Shown here: positions 52,497-60,836 of the stretch, piece after piece
How positions within the stretch are numbered: the stretch's first letter is position 1
Layout of the letters: the number at the start of each line of letters is the position of its first letter
Origin: CAZPBN01 sp964584935
GTDB taxonomy: Bacteria > Acidobacteriota > Aminicenantia > Aminicenantales > Aminicenantaceae
DNA length: 64,000 bases
NCBI GenBank assembly: GCA_964584935.1
Contig: CAZPBN010000002.1
Span: 62,001-126,000 of the forward strand
Reading direction: 5' to 3'
Translations under genes and position numbers: made by a program
The notes under the pieces: generated by a model
The model's input: the letters and a program-made list of their open reading frames with translations, nothing else
Databases searched by the model: none
What the model was told of the DNA's origin: nothing

Positions 52497-52503
52497 GATG
52501 CCA
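52478..52503. repeat. Dispersed repeat fragment R5 overlapping a gene end
   Basis: CTTAAGACGTCAGAAGTAAG (52478-52497), continuing ATGCC, matches one end of the GACGTC/TCTTAC family, reading like copy R2. It includes the stop codon of the CpxP-like gene. The partner arm is not visible downstream. Confidence 0.6.
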
Positions 52504-52686
52504 GAAAAATAGAGATAAGAACTTGGCTTATACTCCCCCCTTTTCAATCCGTAAGAACATGGTTTTTCCAATGGTAGAGAGCTCTATGAGCTAGGATAAC
52601 TTCCTCCCCAAAAATAGTTGGAATAAAAATGATTATGAGATTGTCTAAAAGATGAAGAAAAAAAATGATTTGAAAGGAGAAAAAAA

Positions 52687-53244
52687 ATGAAAAAAATCAC
52701 CACAGTCTTTTTAGTCATCACAAGTTTATTTTTGTTTGTCTCAGTGATCTTTGCTCAACCGCACAGAGGCGGGGTCAATCGAAGAGGAGTTGTTGGACAA
52801 AGAATGACGGGCAGACACATGCAGGGGAGGATTTTGAATTTGCTTAGAGTCAAAAAAGATGAGTTGAACATCACTGATGAACAGCTTGAGAACATAAAAG
52901 CCTTAATGTTTGAACGGGAAGAAAGGATGATCGAATATAGAAGTTCAATGAATAAAAAACGCTTAGAATTGAAAAAGCTCTTACATGATGCCAAAAACCG
53001 GGATTATCAAAAGATTAAGGATTTGTTGTCCCAACGATCAGAAATCCGAAATAATTTATTCATTGAAGGAATGAAAACAAGAGAAGATATTTATAATGTT
53101 TTGACTCCTGAACAGAAACAAGCCATAAAAGCAGCCATTGAAGAACGCTGGGAAAAAAGGAAGCCGTTGATATTGAGAAGAAGGCTTTTAAAAGAAAGAG
53201 AGGGGAGAGGCTTCCTTCCACGGATAAGACGGTTTCAAAAATAA
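52687..53244 (+). CDS. Spy/CpxP-family periplasmic protein
   Basis: The 185-residue product has a clear signal peptide (about 1-23, cleaved before QPHRGG) and a helical mature part with LNITDEQLENIKALMFEREERM and the LTPEQKQAIKAAIEE element, the LTxxQ motif of periplasmic stress chaperones. An AAAGGAG site precedes the ATG. It is downstream of the ECF sigma group and ends at a strong terminator. It is probably a sigma-controlled envelope stress protein or metal-responsive factor. Confidence 0.85.
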   Translation: MKKITTVFLVITSLFLFVSVIFAQPHRGGVNRRGVVGQRMTGRHMQGRILNLLRVKKDELNITDEQLENIKALMFEREERMIEYRSSMNKKRLELKKLLHDAKNRDYQKIKDLLSQRSEIRNNLFIEGMKTREDIYNVLTPEQKQAIKAAIEERWEKRKPLILRRRLLKEREGRGFLPRIRRFQK

Positions 53245-53321
53245 TGATGCAAGTTAGAGCCAGTTAGCCTTGCTTCTCCTTAATCGGTCACACAGGTTTT
53301 ATCCTTAAAGTCCTCTGAAAG

Positions 53322-53356
53322 GCCGGAAGAATGATTTTCATTCTTCCGGCTTTTTT
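53322..53356 (+). terminator. Strong intrinsic terminator after the Spy/CpxP-like gene
   Basis: GCCGGAAGAATGA (53322-53334) pairs perfectly with TCATTCTTCCGGC (53338-53350) over 13 bp with a 3-base loop, followed by six T. It closes the ECF sigma/CpxP-like group. Confidence 0.93.
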
Positions 53357-53483
53357 ATTATTATTTCCTTTATCCATAAAAAATTGATTGAAATGTTACC
53401 AGCTTTTTTAATATTATAATTTATGTTGTTTATTTGAGTAAACGAATATTCATTTTTATTTAAAGGAGAAAAAGGAGATAACT

Positions 53484-55577
53484 ATGAGAAATTTGATGCT
53501 ATTTTTTATTTTTGCCAGTTTGTTATTTTCCGGATCTATGGAACATGACAATCCTTTTTTTGATGAATTTGATACCCCTTTTCAAGTGCCTCCATTTGAC
53601 CGGATTAGCGAGGAACATTATCTTCCTGCTTTTAAAAAGGGAATGGAGGAGCATAGGAAAGAAATTGAAGACATTGTATCAAATAAAGAATCCCCCACTT
53701 TCGAAAATACGATTGAAGCTTTGGAATACAGCGGTTTTCTTTTAAAGAGAGTCAGTCATGTTTTTGATGTGCTGAATGGATCCATGACCAATGAACAAAT
53801 GCAAAGGATTGCGAAAGAAGTAGCTCCCTTACGTTCTGAACACAGGGATAGTATATTACTCAATACGGATTTGTTTAAAAGAATAAAAGAAATCTATGGC
53901 AAAAAAGATGCTCTCACCTTGAGCGAAGAACAAAAGACACTTCTTGAGAAGTATTACAAGGACTTTGTAAGAGGGGGAGCGAATCTTGTCGAGGACAAAA
54001 AAGCGGAATTAAAAGAAATCAATCAGGAATTGTCAATCCTCTCCCAAAAGTTTGGAGAAAATATATTAAAGGAAAACAATCGTTTTGAAATGGTTGTGGA
54101 TGACAGGAACGACCTCGCCGGTCTTCCTGAATCGGTGATAGCAGGTGCCAAAGAAGCTGCCCAGGAAAGAGGATATGAGGGAAAATGGGTTTTCACTCTT
54201 CATAAGCCAAGCTTGATTCCTTTTCTTCAATATTCTGACAAGCGCAGTTTGAGAGAGAAAATTTTTAAAGCCTATATCAACAGGGGCAACCATGATGATG
54301 AGCTGGACAATAAGGCTATTTTGTCGAAAATGGCAGCTTTGAGAGTCAAGAGAGCTCATCTTTTGGGGTATGAAACACATGCCCATTATGTGTTGGAACT
54401 GAACATGGCAAAAGAACCCGGTCGTGTCTATGATTTTCTTAATCAAATTTGGAAACCAGCTCTGGAGATGGCAAAAGAGGAAGCCCGGGCTCTTCAGAAA
54501 ATGATTGATAATGAAGGGAAAAATTTTAATCTTCAGCCCTGGGATTGGTGGCATTATACAGAAAAATTAAGAAAAGAAAAGTATGCTCTTGATGAAGAAA
54601 TGACAAGGCCTTACTTTAAACTGGATAATGTCAGAGAGGGAGCTTTTTATGTTGCCAATAGACTTTATGGAATAGAGTTTATCCAAAGAGCGGATATTCC
54701 AGTATATCATAAGAATGTGAAAGTTTTTGAAGTGAAAGAAGCAGACGGATCCCATATAGGAATTCTTTATACAGATTATTTTCCTAGAGCCAGCAAAAGA
54801 GGTGGAGCTTGGATGAACAGTCTTAGAAAGCAGTATAAAATGGATGAAAAAGAAATTCATCCTGTGATCACAAACAATGGAAATTTTTCCAAACCGACCG
54901 GTGACAAACCGGCTCTCCTCAGTTTTGATGAAGTCAAAACATTATTTCATGAATTCGGTCATGCCCTTCATGGGCTTCTCTCTGACTGTACCTATTATCG
55001 GCTGTCCGGAACCAGTGTTCCCAGAGACTTTGTGGAACTCCCCTCTCAAATTATGGAAAATTGGGCTTCGGAGCCCGAAGTTTTGAAAGTTTATGCGAAG
55101 CATTATAAAACAGGTGAAATTATTCCGGTGGAGCTGATTGAAAAATTAAAAAAGGCAAGTCAATTCAACCAGGGTTTTGCAACTGTTGAATATTTAGCCG
55201 CTTCCTTTCTAGACATGGACTGGCACACACTGGAGAATGTTGATGAGAAAGATGTTCTCGAGTTTGAAAACAAATCTCTGAATAATATCGGTTTGATTCC
55301 AGAAATTGTGGTGAGATACAGGAGTCCTTATTTTCAGCATATTTTTGCAGGGGGCTATTCATCAGGATATTACAGCTATATTTGGGCTGAAGTCCTGGAT
55401 GCTGATGCCTTCAAAGCGTTCAAGGAAAAAGGACTTTTTGACCAGCAAACAGCCCAGGCATTCAGGAAAAATATTCTTGAAAGAGGGGGTTCAGCAGAAC
55501 CTATGAAAATGTATATCCATTTTAGAGGTGCCGAACCTGATGTGGATGCCCTGCTGAAAAGGAAAGGATTCAAATAA
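53484..55577 (+). CDS. dcp: M3-family zinc metallopeptidase (peptidyl-dipeptidase Dcp type), exported
   Basis: Dcp-type M3 peptidases release dipeptides from the C-terminus of peptides. The 697-residue product has a signal peptide (1-18), the zinc motif HEFGH at 489-493 and the third ligand Glu518 in DFVELPSQ. The C-terminal YYSYIWAEVLDADAF and the GGSAEPM element also fit. Ribosome site AAGGAG lies before the ATG. With the S9 peptidase it suggests that peptides are a main substrate of this organism. Confidence 0.93.
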   Translation: MRNLMLFFIFASLLFSGSMEHDNPFFDEFDTPFQVPPFDRISEEHYLPAFKKGMEEHRKEIEDIVSNKESPTFENTIEALEYSGFLLKRVSHVFDVLNGSMTNEQMQRIAKEVAPLRSEHRDSILLNTDLFKRIKEIYGKKDALTLSEEQKTLLEKYYKDFVRGGANLVEDKKAELKEINQELSILSQKFGENILKENNRFEMVVDDRNDLAGLPESVIAGAKEAAQERGYEGKWVFTLHKPSLIPFLQYSDKRSLREKIFKAYINRGNHDDELDNKAILSKMAALRVKRAHLLGYETHAHYVLELNMAKEPGRVYDFLNQIWKPALEMAKEEARALQKMIDNEGKNFNLQPWDWWHYTEKLRKEKYALDEEMTRPYFKLDNVREGAFYVANRLYGIEFIQRADIPVYHKNVKVFEVKEADGSHIGILYTDYFPRASKRGGAWMNSLRKQYKMDEKEIHPVITNNGNFSKPTGDKPALLSFDEVKTLFHEFGHALHGLLSDCTYYRLSGTSVPRDFVELPSQIMENWASEPEVLKVYAKHYKTGEIIPVELIEKLKKASQFNQGFATVEYLAASFLDMDWHTLENVDEKDVLEFENKSLNNIGLIPEIVVRYRSPYFQHIFAGGYSSGYYSYIWAEVLDADAFKAFKEKGLFDQQTAQAFRKNILERGGSAEPMKMYIHFRGAEPDVDALLKRKGFK

Positions 55578-55621
55578 GAAATCTTTTAGTTGTTTTAGAA
55601 TAATTTCAAAGCCACGATTGT

Positions 55622-57250
55622 TTATTCTTCAAAGGGTTGTTCTAATTTGTAACCCTGTTTTTCGCTTGCTTTTTTCAAACCGAGAGCAAGAAATATGGAA
55701 ATGACACCCAGGAAAACAAGCATGAGAATAGGAATGGTGTAATCATATTTGGGAAGCTGACCGAGTTTTCTCATTTCTTCCACTCTGGCGCTTATCTCCA
55801 CTTCGGAAAGACCCTGGGCTTTTAGCACATCTCTTATACTCTGTATTTTTTTCACAACCTCTGGATTCACCCAGTCAAGAACAGTTCCGATTCCTTTAAA
55901 GAAAATTCCAAGTCCCCAGTTTTGAATGGTGAACATGGTGGCATAAGCAGTCCCCAGGGCTCGATCAGGAACGATTTTAGCCACAGATGCCCACATTGCA
56001 GCAGGAATCAGAGAAAAGGCAATTCCAAGTGAAAAAAGGCCGAAGTAACATAGAATCACATTGTTGAGAACAGAAAGGGTTATATGGGCGAATATTAATA
56101 GAAATGAACCCAGGATCATGATGGATGCCGCTTTTCCTTTTTTATCCACAAATCTTCCGAATATCGGTGTGAATAAAATGGTTCCCATAGGAATCAAGCT
56201 TGCGGTTTTTGGGCCATTGTTGAGCCATACCGCAAATGTGTCTCTCAGGAGATAAATGAATAAAATAAATAGAATTCCTGTGATGATCACCGAAAGTTTT
56301 TTATTGGTTTTGTTTTTTATATTGGTGGGGAGTAGCGGAAAGGCGACGCCGAACAGAAATAAAATTACAAAAACCATGGTATTGCCAAATGTGGCACTGC
56401 CAAACAGAGACAATTTGGGAGCATTGGCTGGTAGATCGTATGTGAACCCGAATTTATTGATCAGCAAATCCGGGGCGTACTGCATAAATGGAAAGACAGC
56501 TGAATAAAAAGCCACACAGAGAAAAGCGATGAGTAAGAAAGACTTATTGGTGAAAAGGTCCCCCAGATCGGAGAATTTGAATTTTTCTTCTTCTGCATCT
56601 CCTCTGGCTTTTATCTGTTTGTCGATTTTGACATCGAATATCAAATAAATGATGTAGAGAATGAAGCCAATTAAGATTAAAGTTGCCGCAAATGAGATGG
56701 CCGTGGGAGCATTATAATTGGCAATATCAGGAGATATTGCTGTTCCAACGGCAGAGCCCAGACGTCCAATCCCCATGTTTATGGTTAAGGCAAGTGCCAG
56801 TTCATATCCTTTGAACCATTTGACAATGGTTCTGGTTACGAGAACGCAGGTGGTTTCTAGCCCGACTCCGAATATGATTCTTCCTATGATCATAAAGGTG
56901 AGTCTTGAAGAGGGATCGCTGGAAAGAATACCATGGGCTCCGATAGCACTGATAAAGCCACCTAAGGAAGCAACCAGTCCAAAAATGATGGAGGTTTTTC
57001 GGATCCCCCATTTATCGAGGATGATTCCTCCAAGAATTACCATTCCCAGCATGTTTGCAATGGTGGTGAGACCGATCATAGTGCTGAACTGGCTAGAGGT
57101 GATACCCAGCTGGCTTTCCATTAACGGTTTGAGTCCTGAATAGAAGTCTTGGAACCAGTAAGTAGCAAACATAAGAACACTGACCAGTACGAGGATAAAC
57201 CAGCGCATGGATGCGAAATCTTTTAATGTTTTTTTAATGGTTTCATTCAT
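55622..57250 (-). CDS. Major facilitator superfamily transporter
   Basis: The 542-residue product has about twelve membrane helices with a long cytoplasmic loop in the middle (about 205-230, KIDKQIKARGDAEEEKFKF). The GGIILDKWGIRKTS stretch is the MFS loop 2-3 signature. The general layout is like the oxalate/formate or nitrate porter groups, but no substrate is certain. AAGGA stands before the ATG. It is divergent from the pgs genes. Confidence 0.87.
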   Translation of the reverse strand: MNETIKKTLKDFASMRWFILVLVSVLMFATYWFQDFYSGLKPLMESQLGITSSQFSTMIGLTTIANMLGMVILGGIILDKWGIRKTSIIFGLVASLGGFISAIGAHGILSSDPSSRLTFMIIGRIIFGVGLETTCVLVTRTIVKWFKGYELALALTINMGIGRLGSAVGTAISPDIANYNAPTAISFAATLILIGFILYIIYLIFDVKIDKQIKARGDAEEEKFKFSDLGDLFTNKSFLLIAFLCVAFYSAVFPFMQYAPDLLINKFGFTYDLPANAPKLSLFGSATFGNTMVFVILFLFGVAFPLLPTNIKNKTNKKLSVIITGILFILFIYLLRDTFAVWLNNGPKTASLIPMGTILFTPIFGRFVDKKGKAASIMILGSFLLIFAHITLSVLNNVILCYFGLFSLGIAFSLIPAAMWASVAKIVPDRALGTAYATMFTIQNWGLGIFFKGIGTVLDWVNPEVVKKIQSIRDVLKAQGLSEVEISARVEEMRKLGQLPKYDYTIPILMLVFLGVISIFLALGLKKASEKQGYKLEQPFEE

Positions 57251-57436
57251 GATAAGTCCTTTTTTGTTATTTTTGTTGTGTCAATGGTTAATCATATTAG
57301 AAAAAATAGGTAAACATTTTACCTAGAGAGTTTTATAAAAGCAATGAATTTTTTATATTTTAGAAGAAAAGCTTTTTATTTTATATCAATAAGCTATAAT
57401 TATGAAAAACTGTATGAATGGTAAAATCATGTTGTT

Positions 57437-58654
57437 TTGATAACATTTTCTGTAGAAAATAAAATGATTTTAGTTTCGGTGTGTCTTTTACTTTTTTTTC
57501 TCTATTTGTTGCAGGAATCTATTAAAATATCCCGTCAAATCCATTGCGTTCCTTTAAGAATTTGTGTGACAGGAACAAGAGGAAAATCCAGTGTGACACG
57601 ACTTATAGCGGGCGCTTTGAAGGAATCAGGTGTGTCTGTGCTGGCAAGGACGACCGGTTCAAAACCAATGATTGTTTTTCCAGATGGAAGCGAAAAAGAG
57701 ATCGAACGCAGAGGATATCCTTCCATTCTGGAAGGAAAGAAGATTTTAAAATTGGCTTCCCAATTGAAAGTGAAAGCTCTGGTTGTGGAGATGATGAGCA
57801 TTCAACCCGAATGCCTGCACATAGAGTCCCTTTACCTGTTCAAGCCTCACATTCTGGTACTAACCAATATACGAACAGATCACATATCCCAGATGGGTTC
57901 AAAAAAGAAGGATATTGCAGGATGTTTTTCTTCCGGTATCCCCTCCAAGACGGATATTTTTATTCCTAAAGAGGATGATTTTGCTGTTATTGACAAAACA
58001 GCCAAAATGATTCATTCCAATGTGCATAAGGTGTCCGTTTCCAATTATGGGGACATAACAAATAAAAGAAAAAAATTACCTTTCTTTGAATTTGATGAAA
58101 ACATCGGTCTTTCCCTGGCTGTCCTCAATTTTATGGGCATTGAAAAGCAATCCGCTTTAAAAGGAATGTCTGGCATTCGACGGGATTATGGGAGTCTTAA
58201 AGTGTGGAGAGCAAAGAAAAAGTTAACCCATCCAAGCCATTACTTTGTCAATCTTTTTGCATCCAATGATCCGGAGTCGACTCAACAGGCTTTGAGGTTT
58301 CTCAGAAAAAGAGATTTCTTTAAGAAAAGAACATGCATCGGAGTTCTAAGCCTTAGAGATGACAGGGGAGACAGATCGCTTCAGTGGCTGGAGAGTCTTA
58401 AAAAAGGGACTTTTTCGGAGTTTAAAAAATTTTTCTTTGTAGGAAAGCACTCATTTGTGATGAAACGAAAACTGGGAAAAAGAAATGATATGGATGTGGT
58501 TGTTTATAGAAAACCGGAACCGGAGAGAATCATCCAAGATATATCCAAAGAAGAGAAGGGAAGTGTTGTGATTGTAGGGATGGGAAATATTGAAGGATTT
58601 GGAAAGAAAATGGTGGATTATTGGGAAAAAGAGGGAGAAATCTGTGCTTTATGA
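57437..58654 (+). CDS. pgsB: Poly-gamma-glutamate synthase subunit PgsB/CapB
   Basis: PgsB is the ATP-dependent amide ligase that polymerises glutamate. The 405-residue product has an N-terminal membrane helix (10-26) and the Mur-ligase-like P-loop GTRGKSS (46-52), followed by EMMSIQPE and LTNIRTDH, all typical of PgsB. The TTG at 57437 has a weak ribosome context, so an ATG at 57464 is possible. It is followed by overlapping pgsC. The classical third subunit PgsA is not in the window. Confidence 0.92.
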   Translation: MITFSVENKMILVSVCLLLFFLYLLQESIKISRQIHCVPLRICVTGTRGKSSVTRLIAGALKESGVSVLARTTGSKPMIVFPDGSEKEIERRGYPSILEGKKILKLASQLKVKALVVEMMSIQPECLHIESLYLFKPHILVLTNIRTDHISQMGSKKKDIAGCFSSGIPSKTDIFIPKEDDFAVIDKTAKMIHSNVHKVSVSNYGDITNKRKKLPFFEFDENIGLSLAVLNFMGIEKQSALKGMSGIRRDYGSLKVWRAKKKLTHPSHYFVNLFASNDPESTQQALRFLRKRDFFKKRTCIGVLSLRDDRGDRSLQWLESLKKGTFSEFKKFFFVGKHSFVMKRKLGKRNDMDVVVYRKPEPERIIQDISKEEKGSVVIVGMGNIEGFGKKMVDYWEKEGEICAL

Positions 58655-59093
58655 AACGTTGGTTATTGGTCTTATTGTTTCTGTTCTTTATACAGAATGG
58701 ACGGATATTTTTCCCGGCGGCATCATTGTCCCAGCCTATATAGCCCTTTATATGGACCAGCCTTTGAAAGTCCTGATGACAATCTTTATTGCTGTTTTAA
58801 GCCTTGTTTCCTATAAGTTCCTGTCACGATTTTTAATTCTTTTTGGAAAAAGAAGATTTGTGATGTTCATTCTCCTTGGGATCTTTTGGTCTCAACTGTG
58901 GTTTCTGATACAGCCTCCTATTTTTCATGAGCCTCTGGGATTGGAAGCAATTGGCTGGATTATTCCAGGATTGCTTGCCAATAATCTGGAAAGGCAGAAT
59001 TTTCTTTTAACCCTGGCTTCATTGTTGACAACCTCGGTTCTTATATATTTTATGGTTCGCACCTTATCAGGATTTGGGGTGTTGCCTTGGTAA
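58644..59093 (+). CDS. pgsC: Poly-gamma-glutamate synthase subunit PgsC/CapC
   Basis: PgsC is the small polytopic partner of PgsB. I chose the GTG at 58644, which has GAGGGAG 7 bp upstream and gives 149 residues, the usual size. An earlier ATG would overlap pgsB by 65 bp. The N-terminus LYETLVIGLIVSVLYTEW and the element FPGGIIVPAYIALY are diagnostic. Four to five membrane helices are visible. It overlaps pgsB by 11 bp. Confidence 0.92.
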   Translation: MLYETLVIGLIVSVLYTEWTDIFPGGIIVPAYIALYMDQPLKVLMTIFIAVLSLVSYKFLSRFLILFGKRRFVMFILLGIFWSQLWFLIQPPIFHEPLGLEAIGWIIPGLLANNLERQNFLLTLASLLTTSVLIYFMVRTLSGFGVLPW

Positions 59094-59102
59094 AAAAGCG
59101 CG

Positions 59103-60233
59103 ATGAAAAAATTATTTTTGGGTAACAGACAAAAAATTTATAAGCCCACTTCTAAAAATAAAAAAGCAATAATCCTCCTTTTTTTTCTCAGTGCTGTGTT
59201 TTACGGGCTTTCTCAATATATTCCTTCAAAACAAGCAGCATCCCTGAAAAGCGATATGCGGAAAGCTTCAGAATTAATGGACGAAGCGATGAATAAGATT
59301 CGACTTTGCAGAGAAGATAAGGGAATTGAAATCAATAAAGAGACTGATAAGAACAATACGGGCATCATCGGAGTTAAAATGTCTCCCTTAACCACCACGC
59401 TGGGAAATCTTGGATCAAAAAGGACAACTGTGAATCCCAATTTTGCCGCCCTGGCTGTTTTTTTGCTCCAGAAAGCAGGAGTGAAAAAAGGGGATGTGAT
59501 CGCTGTTGGAGCCTCAGGCTCTTTTCCTGCTTTGGTGCTAGCGGTTCATTCGGCTTCTAAAGTCATGGGATTGAACCCTCTTTTTATCTATTCCCTCGGT
59601 GCTTCGCAGTGGGGAGCAAATATTCCCGATTTTAACTGGTTTCACATGCATGAATGCCTTTTTCATGAGGGAATAATTGATGTTAATCCTGTTGCCGTCA
59701 CCTTGGGAGGAGATCATGACACAGGTGAGAATATTGGTGAGATAGTCCGTTTGCAACTAAAAAAACAAATAAATAATAGCCACTATAACTTTATCCATGA
59801 ACCTGATTTTAGAAATAATGTGGAAAAAAGAATGAGGGTTTATGAAAAGAAGGCTTCAGGGGAAGAGATTTCCGCTTTTGTCAATATCGGAGGAAATGTT
59901 TCCAATATTGGAAAATCTTCGGAAGTACTGAAAGTGAAACCGGGTTTTGCCCGAATAAAAACAATTCCATCCATTGATAAAAGGGGAGTAATGTTTGAGA
60001 TGGCTCAGAGAGAAGTTCCTGTGATTCATTTCCTTTATATAAAAGGACTGGCTGATCAGTACGGGCTTCCCTGGGATCCTTCTCCTCTTCCTGATCCGGG
60101 GCAAGGGGAACTATACAAAATTGTCGAAGAATATCAAAATTCTTTTCTTGTCATATCCCTAATTTATTTGTGCCTGTGTTTTCTGGGGACACTATACCCA
60201 TTTACCTTATTTAAGATAAGAAAAATAAATTAG
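59103..60233 (+). CDS. pgsW: Poly-gamma-glutamate system protein (PgsW type)
   Basis: The 376-residue product follows pgsC by 9 bp. It has an N-terminal membrane helix (about 20-38), a large domain with VGVKMSPLTTTLG-type sequence, a GASGSFPALVLAVHSAS segment, GGDHDTGENIG, and a C-terminal membrane helix (about 349-370). This corresponds to the PgsW-type protein that accompanies PgsBC in a number of Gram-negative phyla. Its task in polymer synthesis or export is unknown. Confidence 0.85.
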   Translation: MKKLFLGNRQKIYKPTSKNKKAIILLFFLSAVFYGLSQYIPSKQAASLKSDMRKASELMDEAMNKIRLCREDKGIEINKETDKNNTGIIGVKMSPLTTTLGNLGSKRTTVNPNFAALAVFLLQKAGVKKGDVIAVGASGSFPALVLAVHSASKVMGLNPLFIYSLGASQWGANIPDFNWFHMHECLFHEGIIDVNPVAVTLGGDHDTGENIGEIVRLQLKKQINNSHYNFIHEPDFRNNVEKRMRVYEKKASGEEISAFVNIGGNVSNIGKSSEVLKVKPGFARIKTIPSIDKRGVMFEMAQREVPVIHFLYIKGLADQYGLPWDPSPLPDPGQGELYKIVEEYQNSFLVISLIYLCLCFLGTLYPFTLFKIRKIN

Positions 60234-60349
60234 GTAAATAGGTATGATGTCCCTTGTTTTTTCTGGAATTACTTGTAGATGGCAAGAAATTAATATTGAC
60301 ATTTGATTTAGATAATTTAAGCTAATAAGCACAACTGTTCATTTCCACA

Positions 60350-60425
60350 GCGCCTGTAGCTCAGGGGACAGAGCGACGGTCTCCGGAACCGTAGGTCGCA
60401 GGTTCGATTCCTGCCAGGCGCACCA
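60350..60425 (+). tRNA. tRNA-Arg (anticodon CCG)
   Basis: The cloverleaf has acceptor stem GCGCCTG/CAGGCGC, anticodon arm ACGGT-CTCCGGA-ACCGT (anticodon CCG), T-arm GCAGG-TTCGATT-CCTGC and a genomically encoded CCA (60423-60425), unlike the tRNA-Met gene. A T-rich run follows. TTGACA at 60296-60301 may be part of its promoter, though the -10 box is weak. Confidence 0.95.
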
Positions 60426-60836
60426 TTTTTTCTGTTTTGTTTTCCATAAATCTTCATATTACTATCTCTAAATGAATATTCTTAAAGTATAATGAACACA
60501 ACATAAAAGGGAGGGCAATATGAATAGGAGATAGAACCGATCAGACTATCTTCTCATGATGAGGGGTCTCAATAGGAATTGCAATCAAAGCTCGTTTTCT
60601 GCTTTTTTGCAAGGGTTCTGGATAAAATAAAAAAAAATATTTCTTGAAAATTGCTGGATTCCAGATAAAATAAATTTTTAGAAAAGAAACATAAAAAAAT
60701 TATGTCACATAAATAGGATCCTTAAAAATTTAGTGAAATATGTCTATTGTCCATATAAGAAAGGAAAGTCAGGGATTGATTTTTTTTATCTCTGATAACT
60801 TTTATAAAAACCTATTCAGGGTTAAGGAGGAGGTTT
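60426..60836. other. Intergenic region before the sortilin-like gene
   Basis: This gap is AT-rich. A lone TATAAT (60488-60493) has no matching -35 box. AAGGAGGAGG stands just before the next ATG. No gene, repeat copy or clear hairpin was seen. Confidence 0.5.

Noticed and set aside
56718..57143. Long open frame antisense to the MFS transporter
   Set aside because: The MFS frame has clear membrane helices and a family motif; the antisense frame is a compositional shadow.
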